From NCBI RefSeq assembly GCF_014650035.1, contig NZ_BMUE01000009.1, positions 232,766 to 296,765 on the forward strand: a DNA stretch of 64,000 nucleotides, written 5' to 3'. Shown here piece after piece: positions 8,391 to 16,808 of this stretch. Position numbers and translations under genes: made by a program. The DNA comes from Streptomyces lucensis JCM 4490 (GTDB taxonomy: Bacteria; Actinomycetota; Actinomycetes; Streptomycetales; Streptomycetaceae). The notes beneath the pieces are model-generated. The model did no database searches. It had not been told where the DNA came from and saw only the letters and a program-made list of their open reading frames with translations. Numbering within the stretch: position 1 is the stretch's first letter; every line of letters begins with the position of its first letter.

Positions 8391-9140
8391 GTGGGTCAGC
8401 CGGAGATGCAGCCCGAGGGTCCGCCTCAGGACGGGCGGGACGAGGGCGCGGCAGGGCTGCGGCCGGGCGATCTGACCGGGCGGGCCTTTCCGCTCGGGGA
8501 CTGGGGCGAGCCCGCCGAGCGGCTCGACGAGCTGTACCGGTGGGTGGAGCGCAGGGCGCTGGAGACGGCGGACTGGTACCTGCGGGACCGGATGTGGAAG
8601 CGGCGCGGGGCCCGGGCGCTGCGGACCGGCGCGGCGGCGGGCGCGGTGGCCGGCGCCGCGCTGCCGCTGCTGGACCTGGCCGGCGTGACCGGCGGGCTGG
8701 CGCCCTGGGGCTGTCTGGCGTTACTCCTCGGGGTCGCCTGCGTCGGCGTCGACCGGTTCTTCGGGATCACGTCCGGGTGGATGCGCGACGTGGCCACCGC
8801 GCAGGCGGTGCAGCGGCGGCTGCAGGCGCTGCAGTTCGACTGGGCGTCGGAGAGCGTGCGGGAGGTGCTGGGTCCCGCGGAGGGCACGGCGAGCGAGGCG
8901 GCCGAGCGGTGCCTGGGCGTACTGCGGCGCTTCTCGGAGGACGTCACGGAGCTGGTGCGCACCGAGACGACCGACTGGATGGTGGAGTTCCGTACCGGGT
9001 CGGCGCCGCTCGGCATCCAGACGGCGGTGACGTCGGTGCCCCGCCAGGAACCCGGCGCGCCGGGGGGCCGTTTCCCCCTCCCGCCGGCGAACGGCACCCG
9101 CCCGAACATGCCCCGCCAACGACCACCGGAGCCCCGCTGA
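8391..9140 (+). CDS. SLATT-type two-TM membrane protein with a TTA codon
   Basis: 249 aa. Helical N-terminal part (PAERLDELYRWVERRALETA, then DWYLRDRMWKRRGA), two closely spaced TM helices (about 79-97 and 104-122), then a long helix (QAVQRRLQALQFDWASESVR) and a Pro-rich tail. This layout matches SLATT domains, which in other genomes are predicted pore-forming effectors paired with nucleotide-second-messenger or SLOG proteins. None of those partners is next to it here. Start GTG 8391 is chosen from TAGGGAG (8378-8384); ATG 8406 is possible. Codon 111 (8721-8723) is TTA, so translation should need the bldA tRNA. Confidence 0.7.
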   Translation: MGQPEMQPEGPPQDGRDEGAAGLRPGDLTGRAFPLGDWGEPAERLDELYRWVERRALETADWYLRDRMWKRRGARALRTGAAAGAVAGAALPLLDLAGVTGGLAPWGCLALLLGVACVGVDRFFGITSGWMRDVATAQAVQRRLQALQFDWASESVREVLGPAEGTASEAAERCLGVLRRFSEDVTELVRTETTDWMVEFRTGSAPLGIQTAVTSVPRQEPGAPGGRFPLPPANGTRPNMPRQRPPEPR

Positions 9141-9142
9141 GG

Positions 9143-9290
9143 CCTGCCCGGCGAACCGGCGAGGGGCGGGCCGGTGAGGGGCGGGCGGGCGATGCCTGTC
9201 CGGCGAACCCGCGAGGGGCCGGGCGACGATGCCCGTCCGGCGAACCGGCGGCGGATGAGCCGACGATGCCTGTCCGCACGGGCGAACGCG
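9143..9290. repeat. Degenerate direct repeats downstream of the SLATT gene
   Basis: A GCCTGTCCGGCGAACC-like unit recurs at about 9143, 9199, 9231 and 9268 with variable spacing and GC-rich filler. The rest of the gap to 9503 has no supported gene. Origin unknown; it may act as a terminator region between the convergent SLATT and kinase genes. Confidence 0.5.
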
Positions 9291-9503
9291 GGTCACGGTG
9301 TGTCCGACTGCCGACGGACGAGGGCGCCGACGCGATGGCGATCCCCCGCGCGAATGCGCCCGGGCGCGGAGGAACGGGCATCCGGCGACGGACGCCGCTG
9401 CGGGCGCCGGCGCACCTCCAGGGCAGTGGGAGCAGAGCGTGCGGGCCCGCGCTTCCGGCGTGGTCGCCCCGCCCCGGACAGGCCCTGGGCGGGGCGGCCG
9501 CGC

Positions 9504-11597
9504 TCACTGCCTGCTGTACGTCAGGCTCTCGCCGCCGCTCTGCTTGGCCCGCTTGAGTCTTCCGTCCGGCAGGAGGGTGACCTCGGTGGCCTCGCCCGGG
9601 GTGCAGGAGGAGGCGGGCTGTCCGCTGGTGACGGTGGAGGGGCCGATCTCCAGCGGCCCGTCGCCGCCGGGCCGGGCGGCGAGCGTGGCCTCGAAGACGC
9701 AGTGGTACGTGCCACCGCCCGCGGTGGGGCCGTCCGCGACCAGCGTCAGCACCGTGTCGCCCACCTCGCCCTGCCGGATGGTCAGTTCACGGCTGTTGGC
9801 GCCGTTGGCGTTGTCGATCGTGGTCTGCCAGGTGCCCAGGTAGGCGTCCGGGACCGCCCCGTCCTCGGAGGCGGAGGCGGACGGTGTCGTGGTGGCCGGG
9901 CCGGGCGCGCCGGTGTTCCCCCCGGTCGCCGGTGCGGTGCTGGCCGTCGGCGCGGGGCTGACGGTGCCGTCGCCCTTGTCGTCGGTGCCGCCGCCGTTCT
10001 TCATCAGCGCGTACACCGTGCCGCCCGCGCCCAGCGCCACGATCAGCGCGATCGTGACGAGCAGCGCGGTGGACCGTCCGTTGCGCCGCTCCGGCTCCGG
10101 TCCCAGGCCGACCGGCGGCCCGTACGGCGGGGTGGGGCCGAGTCCGCCGGCGTAGGGGTTGTAAGACGGCTGCGGCGCGCCCCAGGCCCCGGCAACCGGC
10201 TGTTGCGGGTAGCCGTAGGGGCGGGGGGAGGGCTGGGGATGCTGCTGCGGGGCCCCGAACCCGGGGGCGACCGGCGGCGGGCCGGGCGGCGGGGTCTGTC
10301 CGGCCACGAGGGTCGGCAGATGGTTCACGCCCGCGGGCGGACCGTCGGAAACGGCGGCGTGCTCGGGCGACCCAGCCCCGCCACCGGCATAAGCACCCGC
10401 ACCCGGCCCTCCGGCGGCACCCGGGGAAGCCGCCGGCCCCGCACCGGCACCATCCGCACCCGCCGACGGCGCTTGCGCCCCACCAGGGCCACCCGCACCC
10501 GACGACGCTTCCCGCACGGGTGGTGCGGGTGGGAACCCGGACCCGGCCGAAGGCCGGGCATCCCGCGACGCACCCGCACCGGCAGACGCACCGGCGCCCG
10601 AAGACGAACCGGAACCGGAAGACGCCCCCGAACCGGCGGAGCCGGACGCGTCGGGGTCCTCCGTCTCCAGCAACCGCACCGCGTGCCGCCCCAGCTGCGC
10701 CACCAGCGACCCCGGCAGCCACGGATCCCGGGACCGCCCCCCGGCGACCGTGTCCTCCGCCCCCGTCCGCTCCAGGATCGCGTCCAGCGACGGCCGGGCC
10801 CCCGGGTCCTTGCGCAGGCAGTCCCGCACCAGGTCGGCGATCCCCTCCGGCACCCCCTCCAGGTCCGGCTCCTCCTGGGCGATGCGGAACATCAGCGCGT
10901 GCACACCGGTGGTGCTGGTCCCGAAGGGCAGCACGCCGGTCGCCGCGTACGCGAGCACGGACCCGAGGCAGAACACGTCGCACGCCGGCGTGATCCGGTC
11001 GCCCCGCACCTGCTCGGGTGCCATGAACCCGGGCGAGCCGACCAGCGATCCGGTCCGGGTGAGCCCCTCGCCGCCCGCCGAGGTGGCCTCCAGCGCACGG
11101 GCGATGCCGAAGTCGATGACCCGGGGCCCGTCGATGGTGACCAGCACGTTGGACGGCTTGAGGTCGCGGTGCACGATGCCCGCCGCGTGGATGTCCTTCA
11201 GCGCGTGGGCGAGCCCCGCCGCCAGGATCCGCACCGACCGCTCGGGCAGGGCCCCGTGGTCGTGGCCCACCACCTGCTGCAGGCTCGGCCCGGCGACGTA
11301 CCCGGTCGCCACCCACGGCACGGCCGCCTCGGTGTCCGCGTCCAGCACGGGCGCGGTCCAGTACCCGCCGACCCGCCGTGCGGCCCGCACCTCCTGCCGG
11401 AACCGCGCCCGGAACTCCTCCTGCTCGGCGAGTTCCTCGCGGACCAGTTTCACGGCGACGGTACGTCCCCGCTCCGACCGGGCCAGGTACACGTGGCCCA
11501 TGCCTCCGGCGCCCAGCCGCGCCAGCAGTCGGTAGCTCCCGATCCGCGGCGGATCCCCCGCCCCCAGCTTCTCCACCCCGCGCCGCCTTCCCCCCAT
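9504..11597 (-). CDS. Receptor-type Ser/Thr protein kinase (PknB-like)
   Basis: 697 aa. The kinase domain covers about 20-285: glycine loop LGAGGMGHVYLA, K50, catalytic HRDLKPSN (143-150), DFG (162-164) and APEQ. A long Gly/Ala/Pro/Gln-rich linker follows (about 325-505), one TM helix (about 510-530) and an external C-terminal domain with two Cys (YHCVFEA, SSCTPGE). No PASTA repeats. It probably senses an extracellular cue. ATG 11597 lacks a good ribosome site; GTG 11576, with GGAAGG upstream, may be the true start. Divergent from the aminotransferase gene. Confidence 0.92.
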   Translation of the reverse strand: MGGRRRGVEKLGAGDPPRIGSYRLLARLGAGGMGHVYLARSERGRTVAVKLVREELAEQEEFRARFRQEVRAARRVGGYWTAPVLDADTEAAVPWVATGYVAGPSLQQVVGHDHGALPERSVRILAAGLAHALKDIHAAGIVHRDLKPSNVLVTIDGPRVIDFGIARALEATSAGGEGLTRTGSLVGSPGFMAPEQVRGDRITPACDVFCLGSVLAYAATGVLPFGTSTTGVHALMFRIAQEEPDLEGVPEGIADLVRDCLRKDPGARPSLDAILERTGAEDTVAGGRSRDPWLPGSLVAQLGRHAVRLLETEDPDASGSAGSGASSGSGSSSGAGASAGAGASRDARPSAGSGFPPAPPVREASSGAGGPGGAQAPSAGADGAGAGPAASPGAAGGPGAGAYAGGGAGSPEHAAVSDGPPAGVNHLPTLVAGQTPPPGPPPVAPGFGAPQQHPQPSPRPYGYPQQPVAGAWGAPQPSYNPYAGGLGPTPPYGPPVGLGPEPERRNGRSTALLVTIALIVALGAGGTVYALMKNGGGTDDKGDGTVSPAPTASTAPATGGNTGAPGPATTTPSASASEDGAVPDAYLGTWQTTIDNANGANSRELTIRQGEVGDTVLTLVADGPTAGGGTYHCVFEATLAARPGGDGPLEIGPSTVTSGQPASSCTPGEATEVTLLPDGRLKRAKQSGGESLTYSRQ

Positions 11598-11762
11598 AAA
11601 ACGCAACAGATCGAGAATAGTGCGGGGACACGACAACGGGCGCCGGTCGCCGTCTACGGTTGCGTAACAGGGCGGCCGTCGACAACCTGTCGCTAAATCC
11701 CCCCGCGCACGGAACAGGACGCCGATGTCGCCCGCGCACCGCGGGCACCTACGCTCGCGGGC

Positions 11763-13118
11763 ATGACCCCTCAGCCCAGCTCCGGCACCGGCGCCGCCGT
11801 GAAGGCAGCGGACCGCGCGCACGTCTTCCACTCCTGGTCAGCACAGGACCTCATCGACCCGCTCCCCGTGGCCGGCGCCGAGGGGTCGTACTTCTGGGAC
11901 TACGACGGCACGCGGTACCTGGACTTCACCAGCGGGCTCGTCTTCACCAACATCGGCTACCAGCACCCCAAGGTCGTCGCGGCGATCCAGGAGCAGGCCG
12001 CGACGATGACGACGTTCGCGCCGGCCTTCGCCGTCGAGGCGCGCTCGGAGGCGGCCCGGCTGATCGCCGAGCGGACCCCCGGCGACCTGGACAAGATCTT
12101 CTTCACCAACGGCGGCGCGGACGCCGTCGAGCACGCCGTGCGCATGGCCCGGCTGCACACGGGGCGCCCGAAGGTGCTCTCCGCCTACCGCTCCTACCAC
12201 GGCGGCACCCAGCAGGCCGTGAACCTCACCGGCGACCCGCGCCGCTGGGCCTCCGACAGCGGCAGCGCCGGGGTCGTCCACTTCTGGGCGCCGTTCCCGT
12301 ACCGCTCGCGCTTCTACGCCGAGACCGAGGAGCAGGAGACCGCGCGGGCGCTGGAGCACCTTGAGACGACGATCGCCTTCGAGGGCCCGGGCACGATAGC
12401 CGCGATCATCCTGGAGACCATCCCCGGCACGGCCGGGATCATGGTCCCGCCGCCGGGCTACCTGGCCGGCGTGCGCGAGCTGTGCGACAAGTACGGCATC
12501 GTCTTCGTCCTGGACGAGGTCATGGCCGGGTTCGGCCGGACCGGCGAGTGGTTCGCGGCCGACCTGTTCGGCGTCGTGCCCGACCTGATGACCTTCGCCA
12601 AGGGCGTGAACTCCGGTTACGTCCCGCTGGGCGGTGTCGCGATCTCCGGCAAGATCGCCGAGACCTTCGGCAAGCGGCCCTACCCCGGCGGCCTCACCTA
12701 CTCCGGGCACCCGCTGGCCTGTGCCGCCGCCGTCGCCACGATCAACGTGATGGCGGAGGAGGGCGTGGTCGAGAACGCCAGGCGGCTCGGCGAGACGGTC
12801 GTCGGGCCCGGCCTGGCCGCGCTGGCCGAGCGGCACCCGAGCGTCGGCGAGGTGCGCGGTGTCGGCATGTTCTGGGCGCTGGAACTCGTGCGCGACCGCG
12901 AGACCCGCGAGCCGCTGGTGCCGTACAACGCGGCCGGCGAGGCGAACGCCCCCATGGCCGCCTTCGCCGCCGCCGCCAAGCGGCACGGCCTGTGGCCCTT
13001 CGCGAACATGAACCGCACCCACGTCGTGCCGCCGTGCAACGCCTCCGAGGCCGAGCTGAAGGAGGGCCTGGCGGCCCTGGACGCCGCGCTGACCGTGGCC
13101 GACGAGTACACGGTGTAA
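11763..13118 (+). CDS. Class III PLP-dependent aminotransferase
   Basis: 451 aa. Fold-type I aminotransferase of the omega-amino-acid/ornithine group. K280 in TFAKGVNSGYVPLGG is the Schiff-base lysine; the preceding FVLDEVMAGFGRTGEWFA is the class III signature. FTNGGADAVEHAVRMAR binds the PLP phosphate. The substrate cannot be read from sequence; relatives transaminate omega-amino acids, taurine or beta-alanine. The GntR/FCD regulator 134 bp downstream on the same strand suggests a small inducible catabolic unit. Confidence 0.92.
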   Translation: MTPQPSSGTGAAVKAADRAHVFHSWSAQDLIDPLPVAGAEGSYFWDYDGTRYLDFTSGLVFTNIGYQHPKVVAAIQEQAATMTTFAPAFAVEARSEAARLIAERTPGDLDKIFFTNGGADAVEHAVRMARLHTGRPKVLSAYRSYHGGTQQAVNLTGDPRRWASDSGSAGVVHFWAPFPYRSRFYAETEEQETARALEHLETTIAFEGPGTIAAIILETIPGTAGIMVPPPGYLAGVRELCDKYGIVFVLDEVMAGFGRTGEWFAADLFGVVPDLMTFAKGVNSGYVPLGGVAISGKIAETFGKRPYPGGLTYSGHPLACAAAVATINVMAEEGVVENARRLGETVVGPGLAALAERHPSVGEVRGVGMFWALELVRDRETREPLVPYNAAGEANAPMAAFAAAAKRHGLWPFANMNRTHVVPPCNASEAELKEGLAALDAALTVADEYTV

Positions 13119-13157
13119 CCGCATCGCGCCTGCCGCCGGAAAGGTTCGAACGCGTAA

Positions 13158-13228
13158 GGTGACGTGCCCGTAGGAGTCGTGGGAGCCGCGGACAGCCGCA
13201 GGACTCCCGGACAGCGAGTACGTCACCC
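13158..13228 (+). promoter_or_regulatory. Nested inverted repeats ahead of the GntR gene
   Basis: GGTGACGT (13158-13165) pairs exactly with ACGTCACC (13221-13228). Inside it, GGAGTC (13173-13178) pairs with GACTCC (13203-13208). The structure lies between the aminotransferase stop and the GntR start and could be an operator or leader structure. The GTGACGT/ACGTCAC half-sites recur as a tight palindrome at 42998-43012. Confidence 0.4.
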
Positions 13229-13251
13229 ACGCGTGAGGAGAGAGTCCGACC

Positions 13252-13947
13252 ATGCCCGGCACCGGCGGCGTGACGCGCAGCACCCTGCGCCAGCAGATCG
13301 CGGACGCGCTCCGTGACGAGGTGCTGGCCGGGCGGCTGCGACCGGGCAGGGCGTTCACCGTCAAGGAGATCGCCGACCAGTACGGCGTCTCGGCCACCCC
13401 GGTGCGCGAGGCGCTGGTCGACCTGTCCGCGCAGGGCATCCTGGAGGCCGACCAGCACCGGGGCTTCAGGGTGCCGGAGTACTCCGTCGCCGACTACCGG
13501 GACATGATCGAGGCCCGCAGTCTGGTCACCGACGGCATGTTCCAGGTCCTCGCCTCCGGCCACCCCGCCTTCGGCACCCCGCCGGAGGACCCGCGCACGG
13601 CCGCGGCCCTGACCACGGTGCGCCGCCGGGGCGAGGAGGCCCAGCGCGCCGCGGCGGCCGGTGACCTCACCATCCTGATCGGCTACGACCTGCGGTTCTG
13701 GCGGGAGCTGAGCAACCTGTTCGGCAACCCCTACCTGACCGCGTTCCTGGACCGGCTGCGCGTGCAGTCCTGGGTCTGCGCGGTGCAGCACCTGCTGCGC
13801 CTCCCCGACCTGCGCGGCCGGCTGTGGGCCGGGCACACGGAGCTGGTCGACGCGCTGGCCCGCCGCGAGACCGAGACCGCCCGCCGGATCGTCGCCGCCG
13901 CCAACTCCCACTCGCTGGCGCTGCTGGAACGCCTGACCGGCGGGTAA
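13252..13947 (+). CDS. GntR family regulator, FadR/FCD type
   Basis: 231 aa. The N-terminal winged helix (about 8-75) is clear: LRQQIADALRDEVLAGRLRP, VKEIADQYGVSATPVREAL, LVDLSAQGILEADQHRGFRV. The C-terminal part (about 85-220) is an all-helical FCD ligand domain (DYRDMIEARSLV ... HTELVDALARRETETARRIV). FCD regulators usually sense organic acids or amino-acid derivatives. It has AGGAGAG 8 nt before the ATG and follows the class III aminotransferase. Confidence 0.92.
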   Translation: MPGTGGVTRSTLRQQIADALRDEVLAGRLRPGRAFTVKEIADQYGVSATPVREALVDLSAQGILEADQHRGFRVPEYSVADYRDMIEARSLVTDGMFQVLASGHPAFGTPPEDPRTAAALTTVRRRGEEAQRAAAAGDLTILIGYDLRFWRELSNLFGNPYLTAFLDRLRVQSWVCAVQHLLRLPDLRGRLWAGHTELVDALARRETETARRIVAAANSHSLALLERLTGG

Positions 13948-14057
13948 GTGACCGGTACGGTCCCGCGGGGGAGCCACCGGGGGCCGCAGCGACTACCCTT
14001 CCCTGACCACCTGCTGCCGTGCGTGACCGTGCGCCTGCCGATGCGAGGAGTCGTCCT

Positions 14058-14708
14058 TTGGCCTGTGACCTGTGGCTGGTACCGCTCGTCGACGTGTTGT
14101 GCCACACCCCGGACAACCCGTTCGCCGACGAACTCGCGCAATACAACAAGGCGCTGGCCGAGGCCGGGCTCCCACCGGTGCCGGTGTACCAGTACATGCC
14201 GGGCCTGTCCGGCGACGTCGCCCCGGTGGCCGGCTTCGACTACGACGCGCTGCACTTCCTGCGCCGGGCCTACCTGCTCCAGGTCTGCGGCCTGCCGGTG
14301 ACCCCGGTGGACGAACTGGGCGGCGACTACGAGCAGTTGCTGGAGATGTTCGAGTCCACGGCCCAGCAGTCCCACCTGGTCTGGCACTACGACCACGCGG
14401 GCGCGTACGTCCCCGTGGACTTCGCGCACCCGCTCTCCAACGACGACCTGCTGGCGGGCGGCGGCCCCCTGGGCTCCGCCCAGACGCTCCTGCGGGAGCT
14501 GCAGTACGTCGCCCCGACCATCGGCATCGACCCGGCCAACCCCCCGGCGGCCCCCGAACCGCCCGCGGCCCCGACCGAGCTGGAGGAGCCGGCCGTCCCG
14601 GCGCCGTACGATCCCAGCCCCTTCGCCCGCGAACGGCACGTCTGGCTGGGCCTGCACGCGGCGGCGACCCGCTCCCTGGCCCAGGGCTCAATGATCGTCT
14701 TCAGCTGA
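14058..14708 (+). CDS. Conserved hypothetical protein
   Basis: 216 aa, no family recognised. It begins ACDLWLVPLVDVLCHTPDNP and is rich in aromatic residues; a Pro/Ala-rich segment (about 160-185) precedes a short C-terminal helix ending AATRSLAQGSMIVFS. No signal peptide or TM helix. Start is TTG 14058 because GCGAGGAG ends 7 nt upstream; the in-frame GTG 14019 has no such site. Codon use is typical of the chromosome. It lies between the GntR gene and a lipoprotein gene on the same strand. Confidence 0.7.
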   Translation: MACDLWLVPLVDVLCHTPDNPFADELAQYNKALAEAGLPPVPVYQYMPGLSGDVAPVAGFDYDALHFLRRAYLLQVCGLPVTPVDELGGDYEQLLEMFESTAQQSHLVWHYDHAGAYVPVDFAHPLSNDDLLAGGGPLGSAQTLLRELQYVAPTIGIDPANPPAAPEPPAAPTELEEPAVPAPYDPSPFARERHVWLGLHAAATRSLAQGSMIVFS

Positions 14709-14727
14709 CCACCGGAACCCCGAACCG

Positions 14728-15246
14728 GTGACCAGGTGGATCGGCGTGGTGTCGGGTGTGCTCTGTTCGGCTCTGCTGCTCTCAGGGTGCTCGGTGCCGG
14801 GCGGGGATGTCACGGTGAGCCGTACCGAGCCCACTCTCGGATCGAACTGGGACGAGGAGGCGGGAGCGCCGGAGGTGGCCGCGTTCATGAGGATCGACGT
14901 CCCGGCCGACGCGACGGAGGTGAAGGGGGCGGTGGCGGTCAATCCGCAGGAGGACAACTACCTGCTGTCCTTCGTCACCAGTGAGCGTGCCGCAGAGCGA
15001 CTGGCGGGGGACCTGCACTCCCCTGATCCCCTCGAGCCAAGTCACGTCGCCCCCACCACCAGTGCGGGAAACGCTTTGTGGAGACACCTGGGTCTCACCC
15101 CGCCTGATCGGCTCAGGAAAACGCGCTGGGTCGGCGTCTGCCCCCCGTGCGTGGTGAAGCACGGGCGTGGGCGTGTTCAGTGGATCGAGATGTACGTGCA
15201 CGCCGAGGGCGAGGGGCGGTCCCGCGTGTATGTGCAGGCCTTCTGA
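14728..15246 (+). CDS. Putative secreted lipoprotein
   Basis: 172 aa. Signal peptide with lipobox LLLSGC (C21), followed by a mature domain of about 150 residues with no recognised family. A CPPC pair occurs late (VGVCPPCVVKHGRGR), resembling a thioredoxin-type motif but without thioredoxin context, so it may only be a disulfide or metal site. GTG 14728 starts 20 nt after the previous gene and lacks a strong ribosome site; co-transcription with that gene is likely. Confidence 0.65.
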   Translation: MTRWIGVVSGVLCSALLLSGCSVPGGDVTVSRTEPTLGSNWDEEAGAPEVAAFMRIDVPADATEVKGAVAVNPQEDNYLLSFVTSERAAERLAGDLHSPDPLEPSHVAPTTSAGNALWRHLGLTPPDRLRKTRWVGVCPPCVVKHGRGRVQWIEMYVHAEGEGRSRVYVQAF

Positions 15247-15268
15247 GGCCGCCGCTTCCGCGCCGTCT

Positions 15269-15304
15269 CGGGCGGCCGGTCACGATCACCGTGCCGGCCG
15301 CCCG
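15269..15304. terminator. Bidirectional terminator between lipoprotein gene and purA
   Basis: CGGGCGGCCGG pairs with CCGGCCGCCCG, extended inside by CAC/GTG. It is centred between two convergent stop codons (15246 and 15328). Confidence 0.7.
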
Positions 15305-15327
15305 GTCAGACCTCGCGGGAGGGATTC

Positions 15328-16611
15328 CTACAGGAACGAGTTGATCTCGATCGTCTCGTCCCGGCCCGGGCCCACGCCGATCGCGGAGATCGGGGCGCCG
15401 GACATCTCCTCCAGCGCCTTGACGTAGTTCTGGGCGTTCTTGGGGAGGTCGGAGAAGGACTTGGCCTTGGTGATGTCCTCCGACCAGCCCGGCAGGGTCT
15501 CGTAGACCGGCTTCGCGTGGTGGAAGTCCGACTGCGAGTACGGCAGCTCCTCGACGCGCTTGCCGTCGATCTCGTACGCCACGCAGACCGGGATCTGCTC
15601 CCAGCCGGTGAGGACGTCCAGCTTGGTGAGGAAGAAGTCGGTCAGGCCGTTGACGCGGGTCGCGTAGCGGGCGATGACCGCGTCGAACCAGCCGCAGCGC
15701 CGGTCGCGGCCGGTCGTCACGCCGCGCTCGCCGCCGATGCGGCGCAGCGCCTCGCCGTCCTCGTCGAACAGCTCCGTCGGGAACGGGCCGGCGCCGACGC
15801 GGGTGGTGTAGGCCTTGAGGATGCCGATCACGCGGCTGATCTTCGTCGGGCCGACTCCGGCGCCCGTGCAGGCGCCGCCCGCGGTCGGGTTGGAGGAGGT
15901 GACGAAGGGGTACGTGCCGTGGTCGATGTCGAGCAGCGTGCCCTGGCCGCCCTCGAAGAGGACCACCTTGTCGTCCTCCAGCGCCTGGTTGATGACCAGG
16001 ACGGTGTCGGTGACGTACGGCTTCAGCTGCTCGGCGTAGCCCAGCAGCTCCTCGACCACCTGGCCCGCGGCGATCGCGCGGCGGTTGTAGAGCTTGGTGA
16101 GGATCTGGTTCTTGGCGTCGAGGGCCGCCTCGACCTTCTGGGTGAGGATCGACTCGTCGTACAGGTCCTGGACCCGGATGCCGACGCGGTTGATCTTGTC
16201 GGAGTACGTCGGTCCGATGCCGCGGCCGGTCGTGCCGATCTTGCGCTTGCCGAGGAAGCGTTCCGTCACCTTGTCGACGGTCACGTTGTACGGCGTGATG
16301 ATGTGCGCGTTACCGCTGAGCAGGAGCTTGGACGTGTCGACGCCACGCTCGTTCAGACCGCTCAGCTCGGAGAGCAGGACCGACGGGTCGACGACGACAC
16401 CGTTACCGATGACCGGCGTACAGCCGGGCGAGAGGATTCCGGAAGGGAGGAGGTGGAGCGCATACTTCTGGTCGCCCACGACGACCGTGTGGCCGGCGTT
16501 GTTGCCGCCCTGGTAGCGCACTACATAGTCCACCGAGCCACCGAGCAGGTCGGTCGCCTTCCCCTTGCCTTCGTCACCCCACTGAGCACCGAGCAGCACA
16601 AGTGCGGGCAC
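15328..16611 (-). CDS. purA: Adenylosuccinate synthase
   Basis: 427 aa, family length. Joins IMP and aspartate using GTP, the first committed step to AMP. The N-terminal LLGAQWGDEGKGKATDLL carries the GDEGKGK P-loop-like motif. NNAGHTVVVG, GTTGRGIGPTYSDK, FEGGQGTLLDIDHGTYPFVT and TTGRDRRCGWFD are all family signatures. Stand-alone gene; the first 200 bp upstream contain a conspicuous hairpin. Confidence 0.98.
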   Translation of the reverse strand: MPALVLLGAQWGDEGKGKATDLLGGSVDYVVRYQGGNNAGHTVVVGDQKYALHLLPSGILSPGCTPVIGNGVVVDPSVLLSELSGLNERGVDTSKLLLSGNAHIITPYNVTVDKVTERFLGKRKIGTTGRGIGPTYSDKINRVGIRVQDLYDESILTQKVEAALDAKNQILTKLYNRRAIAAGQVVEELLGYAEQLKPYVTDTVLVINQALEDDKVVLFEGGQGTLLDIDHGTYPFVTSSNPTAGGACTGAGVGPTKISRVIGILKAYTTRVGAGPFPTELFDEDGEALRRIGGERGVTTGRDRRCGWFDAVIARYATRVNGLTDFFLTKLDVLTGWEQIPVCVAYEIDGKRVEELPYSQSDFHHAKPVYETLPGWSEDITKAKSFSDLPKNAQNYVKALEEMSGAPISAIGVGPGRDETIEINSFL

Positions 16612-16738
16612 GCGCGTACACCCCTTCCGGGCGGGGCATGTCCAAGGTCGGGGGCGTGGGCGTAAGGTTCACCGCCGCGTACCACTGCGACCGCCGTTGG
16701 TCGCACAACCGTCGGACCGGATGCCCCGGAATAGACGA

Positions 16739-16766
16739 AGCCCCTGGCGCAATAGCGCAAGGGGCT
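16739..16766. promoter_or_regulatory. Stem-loop in the purA/lipid-kinase divergent region
   Basis: AGCCCCTGGCGC (16739-16750), AATA loop, GCGCAAGGGGCT (16755-16766), one mismatch. It lies 128 nt upstream of purA and 43 nt upstream of the opposite gene. Because both flanking genes start here it is not an ordinary end-of-gene terminator; it may be a leader attenuator or a barrier to antisense transcription. Confidence 0.5.
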
Positions 16767-16808
16767 CTTGCACAAAGATGCTACCCGAGGAAGCGAGGCA
16801 GGACCGAG

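Noticed and set aside
8391..9140. Complete CBASS-like defence system around the SLATT gene
   Set aside because: Neighbours are ybaB/recR and a receptor kinase; no nucleotidyltransferase or SLOG protein is near.
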